DNA of 64,000 bases. Source: CAZBMD01 sp964493325 (GTDB taxonomy: Bacteria; Babelota; Babeliae; Babelales; RVW-14). Of this stretch, positions 26,655-36,502 are shown in pieces (position 1 is the stretch's first letter; each line of letters opens with the position of its first letter). A model generated the notes under the pieces. The model saw nothing but the letters and a program-made list of their open reading frames with translations. It was not told the origin of the DNA and did no database searches. The stretch is taken from positions 15,980 to 79,979 of the forward strand of contig CAZBMD010000007.1 of assembly GCA_964493325.1 (NCBI GenBank), in the 5' to 3' direction. A program made the translations under genes and the position numbers.

Positions 26655-26733
26655 TGTCATACCGGACTTGATCCGGTATCCATGCTCATCGGTCTATCTA
26701 GGGGTGGATCCCGGCTCAAAGGCCGGGATGACA
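26655..26733. repeat. Dispersed palindromic repeat, full copy 1, in a 475-base gap
   Basis: It begins TGTCATACCGGACTTGATCC and ends with the complementary unit finishing GGCCGGGATGACA, so it is two inverted copies of a roughly 27-bp unit, each able to fold as a hairpin, joined by a 25-base spacer. Related elements lie at 43018-43094 (full) and 55295-55321 (half). The family resembles the small intergenic repeats common in alphaproteobacteria and rickettsias. The rest of the gap (26734-27046) holds only AT-rich sequence and the polA ribosome site. Confidence 0.75.
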
Positions 26734-27046
26734 CCATACAATCGTTTTCTTATCACACAAATCTTATGCTCTCTAATTTCAGAAACGCCCGACCGTCAAT
26801 ACGAGCATAAGCCCAACGTGTTTATTAAATTTATAATAGCAAATAAATTAACACAAGCTCAATAAAAAAGGATAAATTTTCTCATCAAATCGATTTTCAA
26901 GGTTATATTTTTAGCCAAGAACTTCAATACAGAGTATTGATGGCCAAACCCTTTTCGCGGCGCCTTCTTACTGCTATCCTTAGGCCCATGCTCAAAAGGC
27001 GAGCTCAAAAAAAGTAAAAAAGCCATACCAGATCGAAAGGGCCGCT

Positions 27047-29800
27047 ATGCACCGAATTAAAAAAGAAGCCATATTTATTTTGGACGCATCCTACCTTTTG
27101 TACCGCTCCTACTACGGCCTAAAGCCGCTCCAAACAGCTGCTGGCGTTCCTACGCAGGCTACCTACGGCTTTTGCCGAGCAATAAAAAAGATGAGTGATG
27201 AGTTTGACCCATCGCATTTTATTGTTGTCTGGGATAGCAAAGGAAAGAGCTTTCGAAACGAATTTTATGCTGACTATAAATCAACTCGCCAAGCCCCCCC
27301 CAGCGATCTGTTCGTACAAAAAAAGCACATCATTCAAATCTTACAATCCATGGAAATTTGCCAGATTGCCCAAGAAGGCCTTGAGGCTGACGACCTTATT
27401 GGATCGCTGGTACATAAATTTAAAGATCATCAAATCATCTTGGTCTGCCCAGACAAAGACATGTACCAGCTCTTGTCACCAGATGTCCTTGTCTTTGACC
27501 CTTTTAAAGATCGACTCTTTGATCAAAAAGATTTTGAAAAAATATCTGGATTCCCATCCGAAAAAATTCCAATGTTTTACGCCCTTCTTGGCGATGCATC
27601 TGATAATATTCCAGGCGTTGATGGTATAGGGAAAAAAACAGCAGAATCACTGGTCACACAATTTGATTCGCTTGATGATCTTTATAGTAACATCGAAAAA
27701 ATTACAAAAGAGCGCACCAAAAAATTACTCCTCGAACAAAAAGAAAATGCTTACCTCAGCCTTAAGCTTTTCACACTTAAAATTATTGAGATCAAGCTAG
27801 ATATACAAGCACTACGCTTTGAAAAAAGCAAGTGGGACAAGGCTATGCCGCTTTTTCAGCAGCTTGAATTCACAAGCTTTCTGAAACGCACGCAGGCGCA
27901 GGCATCAATTTTTGACGCAACTCCACCCGAAGAGGAAATTGTTGCCAACGATGCTGACGCAGTTCCTAAATCTCAATTAAAACTAAAACCATGGAAATGC
28001 CTTATAGTTGAGACCAAAGAAGGTCTTGCCGATATGATTCATGCTATTAAAACGGCAAAACTAGTTGGCGTAGATACCGAAACAGATGGTATTTCTGCCG
28101 CCTTTGCGCAGCTTGTTGGAATGTCTTTTGCTGTTAATGAAGAAGAGGCTTACTACATTCCACTCAAGCACCCAAAAAGCGAAGCTCACCATCAACTTGA
28201 TCGAGCCTACGTCCTACAAGAGCTTAATAATATTCTTGCCGACCCAAGCATTCACAAAATTATGCACAACGCAAAATTTGATGAGCTTGTTTTCTTGGTT
28301 CACGGTGTAGCGGTACAAGGAACCACGTATGACACCCTGCTCGCGGCAAACCTTCTCAGAATCGAAGAAAAAATTAACTTAAAAGATCTTTCGGCAAAAT
28401 ATTTGCACGAACCCATGGTCAAATTTAAAGACGTTCTTGGTAAAAAATTTAAATCATTCGACCAAGTATCCGTTGCTGACGCTGCAGAATATGGAGCTCA
28501 TGACGCACTCCAGACCCTCAAGCTCTACAAAGTCTTACAACCCAAATTACACGCAGAAAAAAAACTTGAAGCGTTTTTTTATGATGTTGAAATGCCCTTT
28601 TACAAAACACTGCTCAAAATGGAATATACCGGCATTGGCATTGATATTACAAAGATCAAAGAAATTGCCAAGAAAGTTGATAAAGAGCTCCCTGCTATCG
28701 TCGCTAAAATTACCGCAGCAACCGGCAATGAGCAGGAACCAATCAACCTTAATTCCCCACGACAAATTGAAACCCTGCTCTTTGATACACTTGGTCTACC
28801 GGTCGGCAAAAAAAGCGCCAAGGGTAAACGATCTACAGATCAAGAGGTGCTCGAACAGCTAAGCTCTATCCACCCAATACCGGCATTGATTGTAAAGCAT
28901 CGGGAACTGTCTAAACTCAAAAATACCTACCTCGATCCGCTTCCTACCTTTGTTAGTCCTCTGACAGGACGCATTCACACGTCTTACAGTCAAACCATGG
29001 TCGCCACTGGTCGCCTTTCAAGTTCAAACCCCAACCTACAAAATATTCCAACATCCGCCGGGTATGGCCTTGCAATCAGAGAAGCCTTTGAAGCATCGCC
29101 AGGCAAGATCTTTCTCTCTGCCGATTATGCCCAAGTTGAACTCAGAATTTTGGCAAATTTTTCTGGAGACAAAAATCTTACCGATGCCTTTTTAAATGGC
29201 ATTGATGTACACACACAAACTGCCGCACAAATTTTTGACATCCCGCTTGATACCGTCACTCACGAACAACGACAGCTAGGCAAACGAATAAACTTTAGCA
29301 TTATTTACGGGCTCACTCCCTACGGCCTTTCGCAGGATCTTAAAATTAGCGCGACAACGGCAAAAGCGTACATCGAAAAATACTTTCAAACATATCCAAA
29401 AGTTGCCATCTGGATGGAAACAATTGTTGAAAAAGCCAAAGAATACGGCTACGTAGAGACAGCACTGGGACGTCGCCGCTACCTGCCGCAGATCAGAGAA
29501 CGGAATAAGAATTTATTCGAAGCCGCACGTCGCATGGCAATTAATACCCCTGTACAAGGAACACAAGCTGAAGTCATGAAACTTGCCATGATGCAGATTG
29601 ACACAGCGTTTGAAGACAAGGGTCTTGACGCAAAACTTATCCTGCAAATTCATGACGAACTTCTTATCGAAGTTCGCAAAGACGACCTACAGGACATTCA
29701 GAGGCTTGTGCAGTCAAAAATGGAGCACATCGTCGACTGGAACGTACCTCTGAAAGTAACGATGCGCGCGGGAAATAACTGGGGTGAGGTTACAAAATAA
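27047..29800 (+). CDS. polA: DNA polymerase I
   Basis: 917 residues, full length, ATG at 27047 with GAAAGG upstream. Three domains are present: a 5'-3' exonuclease (1-290, with GLEADDLIGSL and GVDGIGKKTA), a 3'-5' exonuclease (about 325-510) that keeps its acidic residues (VDTETDG, HNAKFDEL, YGAHDA) and so should proofread, and a family A polymerase (about 530-917, with SADYAQVELRILA, QRQLGKRINFSIIYG and LQIHDELLIEV). It fills gaps in repair and removes RNA primers. The last polymerase motifs are intact. Confidence 0.96.
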   Translation: MHRIKKEAIFILDASYLLYRSYYGLKPLQTAAGVPTQATYGFCRAIKKMSDEFDPSHFIVVWDSKGKSFRNEFYADYKSTRQAPPSDLFVQKKHIIQILQSMEICQIAQEGLEADDLIGSLVHKFKDHQIILVCPDKDMYQLLSPDVLVFDPFKDRLFDQKDFEKISGFPSEKIPMFYALLGDASDNIPGVDGIGKKTAESLVTQFDSLDDLYSNIEKITKERTKKLLLEQKENAYLSLKLFTLKIIEIKLDIQALRFEKSKWDKAMPLFQQLEFTSFLKRTQAQASIFDATPPEEEIVANDADAVPKSQLKLKPWKCLIVETKEGLADMIHAIKTAKLVGVDTETDGISAAFAQLVGMSFAVNEEEAYYIPLKHPKSEAHHQLDRAYVLQELNNILADPSIHKIMHNAKFDELVFLVHGVAVQGTTYDTLLAANLLRIEEKINLKDLSAKYLHEPMVKFKDVLGKKFKSFDQVSVADAAEYGAHDALQTLKLYKVLQPKLHAEKKLEAFFYDVEMPFYKTLLKMEYTGIGIDITKIKEIAKKVDKELPAIVAKITAATGNEQEPINLNSPRQIETLLFDTLGLPVGKKSAKGKRSTDQEVLEQLSSIHPIPALIVKHRELSKLKNTYLDPLPTFVSPLTGRIHTSYSQTMVATGRLSSSNPNLQNIPTSAGYGLAIREAFEASPGKIFLSADYAQVELRILANFSGDKNLTDAFLNGIDVHTQTAAQIFDIPLDTVTHEQRQLGKRINFSIIYGLTPYGLSQDLKISATTAKAYIEKYFQTYPKVAIWMETIVEKAKEYGYVETALGRRRYLPQIRERNKNLFEAARRMAINTPVQGTQAEVMKLAMMQIDTAFEDKGLDAKLILQIHDELLIEVRKDDLQDIQRLVQSKMEHIVDWNVPLKVTMRAGNNWGEVTK

Positions 29801-29930
29801 TTTTTGACATTTATTTAAAAACTGGGCAGACTTGGTACAGTTATGCGCAAAAAGGGAGAGAGCGTGTCAGGAGTGATGTCCAAAAACAAATAGGTTCATT
29901 TCGTTTTACAAACATGTGTAAGGAAACACG

Positions 29931-30194
29931 ATGGCAACGAGTAAAAGTGGCGGCTCTACAGGTAATGGTCGTGAGAGTCATAGTAAACGTCTTGGTTGTA
30001 AGCGTTTTGATGGTCAATTTGTCACCAGTGGACAGATTTTAGTTCGTCAACGCGGCACCAAAATTCACCCAGGCGGCAACGTTATGCGTGGCAGCGATGA
30101 TACCCTTTTTGCAGTTTCCGACGGATACGTAAAATTCTGTCGTGGTTTCAAGGGTAGAAAATTTGTTTCGGTTAAAACTGAAAAAGTTAACTAA
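29931..30194 (+). CDS. rpmA: 50S ribosomal protein L27
   Basis: 87 residues. The start MATSKSGGSTGNGRESHSKR is the typical L27 N-terminus that reaches the peptidyl transferase centre, followed by GQILVRQRGTKIHPG and LFAVSDGYVKF. The start needs no Firmicutes-type prepeptide cleavage. The ribosome site AAGGAAAC precedes the ATG. No L21 gene is adjacent, which is unusual, since rplU and rpmA normally pair. Confidence 0.95.
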   Translation: MATSKSGGSTGNGRESHSKRLGCKRFDGQFVTSGQILVRQRGTKIHPGGNVMRGSDDTLFAVSDGYVKFCRGFKGRKFVSVKTEKVN

Positions 30195-30233
30195 GATTAG
30201 ATCGCCTCTGATCTCATTTTTGATGGAGAGATA

Positions 30234-31130
30234 ATGCAAGTCACATCTTCAGGTGTTGTAAAGTATAAATTTGATTTTTTAAAATATCGTTATGCTTGGC
30301 TTGCAGTATCGATTGCGTATGTCGTAATCGGTGTTGCCATCTACTTTGTTAAAGGTGGTTTTTCTTATCACGTTGATTTCACCGGTGGTGCAGAAGTACG
30401 CGTATCATTTGAGCAATCTCTTGATATTGGTAAACTGCGCGGCATCATGACTGATCGAGGCTGGAAGGACGCATCGATTCAAAGCGTTGGATCAACAAAC
30501 AAAGATTTCATCATCCGCGTTGGCTCCCTTGAGAGCGACTCTGAAGATAAAATTAAAGATGATCTTAAAACAGGTATTCCTGATAACAAAGCAAGCGTTG
30601 ATAACATTACGTGGGTTGGGCCTGAAGTAGGTAGCGAAACAAAGACCAACGCGATCATTGCAATCTTACTTGCGATTTTAATATTGCTTCTTTATATTGC
30701 AGCTCGATTTGAGCTTAGGTTTGGTCTAGGAGCTGTTGTAGCTCTTGCACACGACCTTTTAGCAATTATGGCATTTTTGTTAATATCTGGGGAACAAATA
30801 TCGCTTCAAGTATTAGCCGCTGTTTTAACAATTTTAGGCTATTCTATGAACGATACAATTGTTATCTTTAGTAGAATTCGAGAGAATTTTGCTAAAATGA
30901 AAGGCGTTTCTGAGTACGACCTTGTTAACTTGAGCATCAATCAAACTCTCAAGCGAACAATGCTTACAAGCTTTTCAACACTGCTTGCAGTCCTTTCAAT
31001 TTTCATCCTTGGAGGTGAAACACTCCGAGGCCTTTCCTTGGTAATGCTTGTTGGAATTGTTGTTGGAACCTACTCCTCAATGTACATCGCAAGTCCGATC
31101 ATGATGATGATTAAAGGTAATAAAAAATAG
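30234..31130 (+). CDS. secF: Protein translocase subunit SecF
   Basis: 298 residues with six predicted membrane segments. An early first segment is followed by the periplasmic domain starting YHVDFTGGAEVRVSF (the SecD/SecF FTGG motif), then WVGPEVGSE and the hallmark ILGYSMNDTIVIFSRIREN in the membrane domain, where the Asp belongs to the proton path. SecDF uses the proton gradient to pull exported proteins out of SecYEG. secD is not in the window; ribosome site GGAGAG. Confidence 0.95.
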   Translation: MQVTSSGVVKYKFDFLKYRYAWLAVSIAYVVIGVAIYFVKGGFSYHVDFTGGAEVRVSFEQSLDIGKLRGIMTDRGWKDASIQSVGSTNKDFIIRVGSLESDSEDKIKDDLKTGIPDNKASVDNITWVGPEVGSETKTNAIIAILLAILILLLYIAARFELRFGLGAVVALAHDLLAIMAFLLISGEQISLQVLAAVLTILGYSMNDTIVIFSRIRENFAKMKGVSEYDLVNLSINQTLKRTMLTSFSTLLAVLSIFILGGETLRGLSLVMLVGIVVGTYSSMYIASPIMMMIKGNKK

Positions 31131-31238
31131 TAACATAGAATCAGTGCACATTTATTCTTCTGCCAGCAGATGATAAGAACAATAAAACGAATATTATCGC
31201 ATCTGTTTTCGCAAATTTCTTAATTAATTGAAAAAATT

Positions 31239-31270
31239 GCCCAGCTTTATCTTAATGAATAAAGCTGGGC
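31239..31270. terminator. Hairpin in the rho leader
   Basis: A perfect 12-bp stem (31239-31250 with 31259-31270) and 8-base loop between secF and rho. A T-run follows the hairpin only when read on the minus strand; on the plus strand the following sequence is mixed. It may terminate antisense transcription or form part of a rho leader structure. The rest of the 31131-31391 gap shows no gene. Confidence 0.45.
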
Positions 31271-31391
31271 TCCAAATAAAGTCTAATTTTTTGTTTTGTC
31301 CATCTGTTATACAACAGGTGAATATCTGATAGATACACGTGTTTGGTATGCACAAGGTCACAAGTTTAATCTCTAACATGTTTTTAAGGGT

Positions 31392-32804
31392 ATGGAAAAT
31401 AACAATAATAATAATCATGGAAATGGTGGTCCGGTGACCAAAGTGCCAGCTTCACAACCAGCATCATCAAAAAATTCACAAACCGACAAGCACATCGATA
31501 AAAATACTGATAAATCAGACACGGCTCCTAAAGCCACTATGAACGTTCAAGACTTAAAAGAAATGAACATTACCAGTCTTATCGCATACGCTCAAGGCCT
31601 TGGTATTCCAGAAGTAAGCTCACTCAAGAAACAAGAAATCATTTTCAAAATTTTAGAATCTCAGTCAGATCAAAGAGTAGAAATTTTTGGAGAAGGTATT
31701 CTTGAGCGATTACCCGACGGCTTTGGATTTTTGCGTTCACCAAAATTTAACTACGTGCCAGGACCAGACGATATCTACGTATCGCCCGTCCACATCAAAA
31801 AATTTGGATTGCGCACTGGTGACGTTGTCAAAGGATCAATCAGAAAGCCAAAAGAAGGCGAGAAATATTTTGCTCTTCAGCGCGTTGAAAGTATCAACTA
31901 CCAATCTCCTGCGCACTCATCAAGCAAAACCGTCTTTGAAAATTTGACACCTCTTTTTCCTGACGAAAAATTTAATCTTGAAGGCGACCCTTCGGTAATT
32001 TCAACACGACTCATGGACATCTTGGTTCCATTGGGCAAAGGACAACGTGGACTTATCGTTGCACCTCCTCGTACCGGTAAAACGTCCATTCTAAAGGAAA
32101 TTGCCAACACCATTTTACGCAATCATCCCGAAGTTATCATGATGATTTTGCTTATTGACGAACGACCAGAAGAAGTAACGGACATGGAACGTTCAGTTAA
32201 AGCAGAAGTTATCAGCTCAACATTTGATGAGTACGCAACACGGCACGTTCAAGTAGCAGAAATTGTTCTTGAAAAAGCCAAGCGCTTGGTTGAATGTGGA
32301 CGAGACGTTGTCGTCTTGCTCGACTCGCTAACGCGTCTTGCACGTGCTTATAACACCATGGCACCATCATCAGGTAAAGTGCTCACCGGTGGTATTGATG
32401 CAAACGCATTGCAACGACCAAAACGTTTTTTTGGTGCGGCTCGTAACGTTGAAGAAGGTGGCTCGCTCACTATTCTTGCAACGGCCCTTATCGAAACAGG
32501 CTCGCGCATGGACGAGGTTATCTTTGAAGAATTCAAAGGAACCGGCAACATGGAAATGCACCTGACCAGAAAATTATCCAACCGTCGCATTTACCCTGCA
32601 TTCGATCTTCAAGCATCAGGAACTCGTCGCGAGGAACTTATGGTTTCAGAAGAAGCTGTCAAAAATATGTGGGTTCTTCAGAAGTTTATTTCAACCATGA
32701 ATACTATCGAGGGCATGGAACTTCTGATTGATAAAATGCGCAAAACAAAGACCAATGAAGAGTTCTGGGATTTGATGTTCAAGAAAAAAGGCAATGAAAA
32801 ATAG
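31392..32804 (+). CDS. rho: Transcription termination factor Rho
   Basis: 470 residues. An Asn/Gln/Ser-rich, low-complexity extension of about 45 residues precedes the Rho N-terminal helical domain (DLKEMNITSLIAYAQGLG). The RNA-binding fold follows (ILERLPDGFGFLRSP, DIYVSP), then the hexameric ATPase with Walker A near residue 220 (APPRTGKTS), Walker B region MILLIDERPEEV, the R-loop and the Q-loop region GGIDANAL. It terminates transcription at unstructured, untranslated RNA. The disordered N-terminal insert is seen in other bacterial Rho proteins. tsaD starts inside its last codons. Confidence 0.96.
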   Translation: MENNNNNNHGNGGPVTKVPASQPASSKNSQTDKHIDKNTDKSDTAPKATMNVQDLKEMNITSLIAYAQGLGIPEVSSLKKQEIIFKILESQSDQRVEIFGEGILERLPDGFGFLRSPKFNYVPGPDDIYVSPVHIKKFGLRTGDVVKGSIRKPKEGEKYFALQRVESINYQSPAHSSSKTVFENLTPLFPDEKFNLEGDPSVISTRLMDILVPLGKGQRGLIVAPPRTGKTSILKEIANTILRNHPEVIMMILLIDERPEEVTDMERSVKAEVISSTFDEYATRHVQVAEIVLEKAKRLVECGRDVVVLLDSLTRLARAYNTMAPSSGKVLTGGIDANALQRPKRFFGAARNVEEGGSLTILATALIETGSRMDEVIFEEFKGTGNMEMHLTRKLSNRRIYPAFDLQASGTRREELMVSEEAVKNMWVLQKFISTMNTIEGMELLIDKMRKTKTNEEFWDLMFKKKGNEK

Positions 32805-33843
32805 ATACATCCTGGGCATTGAAACCTCGTGTGACGAAACTGCTGCTGCAGTTTTTGACACAACGCAGTCTCAGATTATTTCCAGTCACCTATTTTCTCA
32901 AATTAAAGAGCATGAGGCGTATGGCGGGGTTGTGCCCGAAATCGCCTCTCGCTCTCAATTAGAAAAAATCGATGTCATTGTGCAACATGCACTTGATGCT
33001 GCCAGCGTTTCACTTGCAGACATTGGAACCATTGCTGTCACCACAAAGCCAGGACTTGCCGGATCGCTGCTTGTTGGTCTTGCGTTTGCCAAAGCACTTG
33101 CATGGGCTGCTCAAAAAAAAATCATTGGCATCAACCACCTTGAAGGTCATGCCTTTTCTGCTTTTTTGCTTCCCGATGGCCGTGTGATTGAGCAGATCTC
33201 TTTTCCACACTTGTGCCTTTCGGTATCTGGCGGACACACCACACTGTATCTTGTTAGAGGTTTTGGCGATTACGAAGCGCTTGGCCAAACAATTGACGAC
33301 GCAGCTGGTGAAGCTTTTGATAAGATCGCTAAAATGTTGGGGTTTGGCTACCCTGGTGGCGCTATTATTGAACGACTTGCACGAGAAAATAATTTTCAAG
33401 ATATCTATCACTATCCGCGAACAAAAAATCTAAACCAAGATATTTTTTTCAGCTTTTCTGGACTGAAAACTGCGGTGCTCTACAGCCTTGTAAAACAAGG
33501 AGTGTACAACCTAAAAACAGGTCCTATCTACGAAAAACTAAGTGACCACATCAAAAAAGATGTTTCAAGTTCGCTGCTTGTCTGTATCACCGACATTTTT
33601 GAAAATAACATTCGCATGGCTTTCAAAAAACATCCAAACATTACCGGGCTTACCTTTGTTGGAGGCGTTGCCTGTAACAAATATATGAAAGAACGATTTT
33701 CTAACCTCTGCTCAAAGCTTGGAAAAAGCTTTTTTGCTGCAGCACCACAATTTTGTACTGATAACGGTGCGATGATTGCTTTTGTAGGCAGCTACAAAGC
33801 AGCACAGGGGCTTTATGCCGACCTACACCTTGACGTTTTGTAG
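32794..33843 (+). CDS. tsaD: tRNA threonylcarbamoyladenosine (t6A) synthase subunit TsaD
   Basis: 349 residues, overlapping rho by 11 bases. It has the Kae1/TsaD fold: ILGIETSCDETAAAV at the N-terminus, metal ligands His115 and His119 in NHLEGHAFSAF, then SVSGGHTTL, the GQTIDDAAGEAFDK motif and the C-terminal GGVACNKYM and CTDNGAMIAFVG. With TsaB, TsaC and TsaE it attaches threonylcarbamoyl to A37 of ANN-decoding tRNAs. Full length. It converges with the next gene with an 11-base gap. Confidence 0.95.
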   Translation: MKNRYILGIETSCDETAAAVFDTTQSQIISSHLFSQIKEHEAYGGVVPEIASRSQLEKIDVIVQHALDAASVSLADIGTIAVTTKPGLAGSLLVGLAFAKALAWAAQKKIIGINHLEGHAFSAFLLPDGRVIEQISFPHLCLSVSGGHTTLYLVRGFGDYEALGQTIDDAAGEAFDKIAKMLGFGYPGGAIIERLARENNFQDIYHYPRTKNLNQDIFFSFSGLKTAVLYSLVKQGVYNLKTGPIYEKLSDHIKKDVSSSLLVCITDIFENNIRMAFKKHPNITGLTFVGGVACNKYMKERFSNLCSKLGKSFFAAAPQFCTDNGAMIAFVGSYKAAQGLYADLHLDVL

Positions 33844-33854
33844 GAAGAAAACCC

Positions 33855-34712
33855 CTACGGCGCCAGCGAGATATGAACTTTTGGGTTATTTTCTGGAATC
33901 TTTTTCTCTTCGTTAATCGTCTCATGAAATAATTTTTTATCGAGAGAATAGAGCAATGACTTTGCTGAAGATCGTGCAAGAACATCACGCTCAACATCAT
34001 CCTTTAAATATATCGCAGGAAGACGCACCACATTTGGCGGCAACTGTATATTCCAGGCTTCCACACGATCAATATATTTTGGATCAATTGATATGATAAT
34101 TGAATGATCGGGAATCATAAAATTCTTTTTTACTAACTGTTTTTCATACGCAACCCAGCTCCCGTCATCACCCCGCTTGAATGAAAAATAGCGATAATTC
34201 TTGTCAGGAATAACAGCAAAATTTTTGATGGTGTTGCTCTGCTCAAAATGTTGTTCAAACGTCTTACAGATAACCAGCGAATATTTTGAAAGATCCCTCT
34301 GATCAATAGGAACAGAAAAAAAACCTTCAGAATTGCTCACCGTTTCTTTACCTTGAAAATGAATTCGATACTGAGGCACTCTATCACAATACTGCCCTAC
34401 TTTAATGCATCCACGCAGTTCCAACCCATCACGAGGCGTTGGAGCTTGGTAAGGAGTTGCCGCAACCGGTGGTTGTTCTTGCGCAGCAGGTGGCTGAACA
34501 GGAGGTGGCGGTGGCGGAGATGCTTGCAACGGCTGTTGAGGTTGCGTGTAAGCCGCTGGTTGCTGAGCAGGCTGAGACATCCGCTTTAAAATAGACTGAA
34601 TATGGGCTTGTAGAGGAGTTTGTTTGCCAATAGGCATATCGTAACCCACCAGTATGCTGGTCTGACAAAGACACGCTAATAAAAAAAGTCGCACATTTAT
34701 TCTTGTTTTCAT
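33855..34712 (-). CDS. Secreted protein with proline-rich linker, unknown
   Basis: The start is taken at ATG 34712, because GGAG sits 7 bases before it and falls inside the coding part of the longer frame (34724). The 285-residue protein has a signal peptide (MKTRINVRLFLLACLCQTSILVG), a Pro/Gln/Ala-rich linker (about 45-85), and a C-terminal globular part rich in strands (GCIKVGQYCDRVPQYRIHFQG, FFSVPIDQRDLS, VICKTFEQHF). The last resembles a small carboxypeptidase-regulatory-like beta domain in feel only. No family recognised. It is divergent from the DUF2062 gene. Confidence 0.72.
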   Translation of the reverse strand: MKTRINVRLFLLACLCQTSILVGYDMPIGKQTPLQAHIQSILKRMSQPAQQPAAYTQPQQPLQASPPPPPPVQPPAAQEQPPVAATPYQAPTPRDGLELRGCIKVGQYCDRVPQYRIHFQGKETVSNSEGFFSVPIDQRDLSKYSLVICKTFEQHFEQSNTIKNFAVIPDKNYRYFSFKRGDDGSWVAYEKQLVKKNFMIPDHSIIISIDPKYIDRVEAWNIQLPPNVVRLPAIYLKDDVERDVLARSSAKSLLYSLDKKLFHETINEEKKIPENNPKVHISLAP

Positions 34713-34813
34713 GTATTTCTCCACACAGAAAGACTAATCTGAGAAGTTATGATAGTCTTAACGATATCAGTTTGTTCGTTAATTGAAAATGGTTTTCAAT
34801 AAAGTAAAGTACT

Positions 34814-35275
34814 ATGGTTTTAGAAAAATTGCGTAAAAAATTTTTCGCGAGTGTTGAGCAAGCATTAAAATCTGGCTGGACAGCCGACCAGCTTGCGCTA
34901 TCTTTTTGCTGTGGACTCTACATTGCTTTTTCGCCATTTCCAGGCGGACACACACTCCTTATGATTGCGTTTAAATTCCTTTTTAAATTGAACTTTCCAC
35001 TCCTTTTCTTAATTACCTCAATTAATAACCCGTGGACCATGATTCCATTTTTTTCACTAGATTATTCATTTGGCTACTGGGTGACACACTCGCTGCTGGG
35101 AATGAGCCCAACATGGACTATTTCGCTTGCCAAAATTTTTGGACATGGCGAAATTTGTTTATGGTCATTTTTCATAGGTGGCAACATCCTTGGTATCGTG
35201 TCAGCGCTGGTATGCTACCCTTTTGTCCGTCGATTTTTTTTCAAACTGGTTAACCGCTATCAAACAAGCTTGTAG
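34814..35275 (+). CDS. DUF2062 membrane protein
   Basis: 153 residues with three membrane segments. The sequence around AFSPFPGGHTLLMIAFKFLF and ITSINNPWTMIPFFSLDYSFGYWV is diagnostic for DUF2062, small membrane proteins found next to varied genes. Biochemical function unknown. The smpB start follows 3 bases after the stop, so these genes are probably co-transcribed. Confidence 0.85.
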   Translation: MVLEKLRKKFFASVEQALKSGWTADQLALSFCCGLYIAFSPFPGGHTLLMIAFKFLFKLNFPLLFLITSINNPWTMIPFFSLDYSFGYWVTHSLLGMSPTWTISLAKIFGHGEICLWSFFIGGNILGIVSALVCYPFVRRFFFKLVNRYQTSL

Positions 35276-35278
35276 ATT

Positions 35279-35728
35279 ATGAAGATTATTTCTATCAATA
35301 AAAAAGCATTTCACGATTACGATATCCTAGAAACCATCGAAGCCGGCATTGTTCTGTGCGGTGATGAAGTTAAATCAATCAGAGCTAACGGCCTTTCGCT
35401 TGCCGAGGCCTTTGCAACCATCACACGCGGAGAAGCTCAACTAATCAACTGCTTTATTGCACCCTACGCCAACGCCTACACCAAAAAAGATACAGCTCGA
35501 CAAACACGCAAGTTACTGCTGCATCGCCGACAAATCATCAAACTACTTGGTGATGTTTCGCGCAAGGGCCTGACTATCATCCCTCTTAAAACGTATTTTA
35601 ATGAGCGGGGACTAATTAAGGTTGAACTTGGCATAGCCAAGCACCGCAAAGCTCATGACAAAAAACAAATGCTAAAAGAGCGAGATATTGCACGCGAAAC
35701 CGCGCGTGAAATTCGGTCGAGGTCCTAG
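35279..35728 (+). CDS. smpB: SsrA-binding protein SmpB
   Basis: 149 residues, complete. LETIEAGIVLCGDEVKSIR, FIAPYANAY and RKLLLHRRQIIKL form the OB fold that binds tmRNA; KVELGIAKHRKAHDKK leads into the basic C-terminal tail that enters the ribosomal mRNA channel in trans-translation. The birA start follows its stop directly. The tmRNA gene itself is not in the window. Confidence 0.96.
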   Translation: MKIISINKKAFHDYDILETIEAGIVLCGDEVKSIRANGLSLAEAFATITRGEAQLINCFIAPYANAYTKKDTARQTRKLLLHRRQIIKLLGDVSRKGLTIIPLKTYFNERGLIKVELGIAKHRKAHDKKQMLKERDIARETAREIRSRS

Positions 35729-36487
35729 ATGATCTTTGGGTCAAAGCTCTATCGTGCAAGAGTTATTCGCAACTCACTTGCATGGGCACGTCAACATCTT
35801 GACGATGCGCCAGATGGATCAATTTTTCTTGCAGATACGCTAGAAGAAGCTCAAGGTCGACAAGGCCGCACATGGCAGATAGACAAAGGGCAGCTGCTCA
35901 TTACCGCACTGCTTAAACCAAGTTCACTTGCTCAAATCTGCCCTGAAAACCTTGCAATCCGACTAAATCAATTGAGCATGGCACTCTCGCTTGGCATTCT
36001 TGAACCTCTCAAGCAATGGCACACAGGCATCAAATGGCCTAACGACTTTGTCATTGCTGACAAAAAAGTTGGAGGTATGTTGATGCAAACGGTATGGCAA
36101 GATGGACGCGTTAAAGCAATTATCTTGGGCTTTGCCATCAACGCAAATAATATTTTTTTGCAAGAAGACCCGCTACACACAACGGCTACCAGCTTGTGCA
36201 TGGCCGCAGGCGCACCAGTGGTAATGAAAGATGTGTACCACCAGCTGCTCAAAACACTGGACCATTTTTACACGCTATGGCGTGATGAAAGATTTGATGA
36301 GATTTATAAAAAATGGCGGCAAGAGCAGGTCTACCTGCAACAACCTATTCACGTTCATCAAAAAGATGGATCAAAAATAAGTGGTGTACTCACTCAGGTT
36401 CTCCCCAATGGAGATGCCATGATCAAAGCAGATGCAGGGAAAATTATGATTGTGCAATTTCACAATGTTGAAACGGTTTCAGGTTAA
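35729..36487 (+). CDS. birA: Biotin--[acetyl-CoA-carboxylase] ligase
   Basis: 252 residues, lacking the N-terminal DNA-binding domain of E. coli BirA, so a ligase without repressor function. The biotinyl-AMP loop GRQGRTW, the catalytic strand TGIKWPNDFVIADKKVGGMLMQ, and GFAINAN are all present, followed by a C-terminal SH3-like domain ending with GDAMIKADAGKIMIV. It attaches biotin to carrier proteins. The ATG begins immediately after the smpB stop. Confidence 0.92.
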   Translation: MIFGSKLYRARVIRNSLAWARQHLDDAPDGSIFLADTLEEAQGRQGRTWQIDKGQLLITALLKPSSLAQICPENLAIRLNQLSMALSLGILEPLKQWHTGIKWPNDFVIADKKVGGMLMQTVWQDGRVKAIILGFAINANNIFLQEDPLHTTATSLCMAAGAPVVMKDVYHQLLKTLDHFYTLWRDERFDEIYKKWRQEQVYLQQPIHVHQKDGSKISGVLTQVLPNGDAMIKADAGKIMIVQFHNVETVSG

Positions 36488-36502
36488 AGAGTCCGCACAC
36501 TC

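Noticed and set aside
29804..29841. TTGACA and TACAGT before rpmA as a standard promoter
   Set aside because: The spacer is 26 bases, too long for a normal sigma-70 pair; only an extended -10 reading would be possible.
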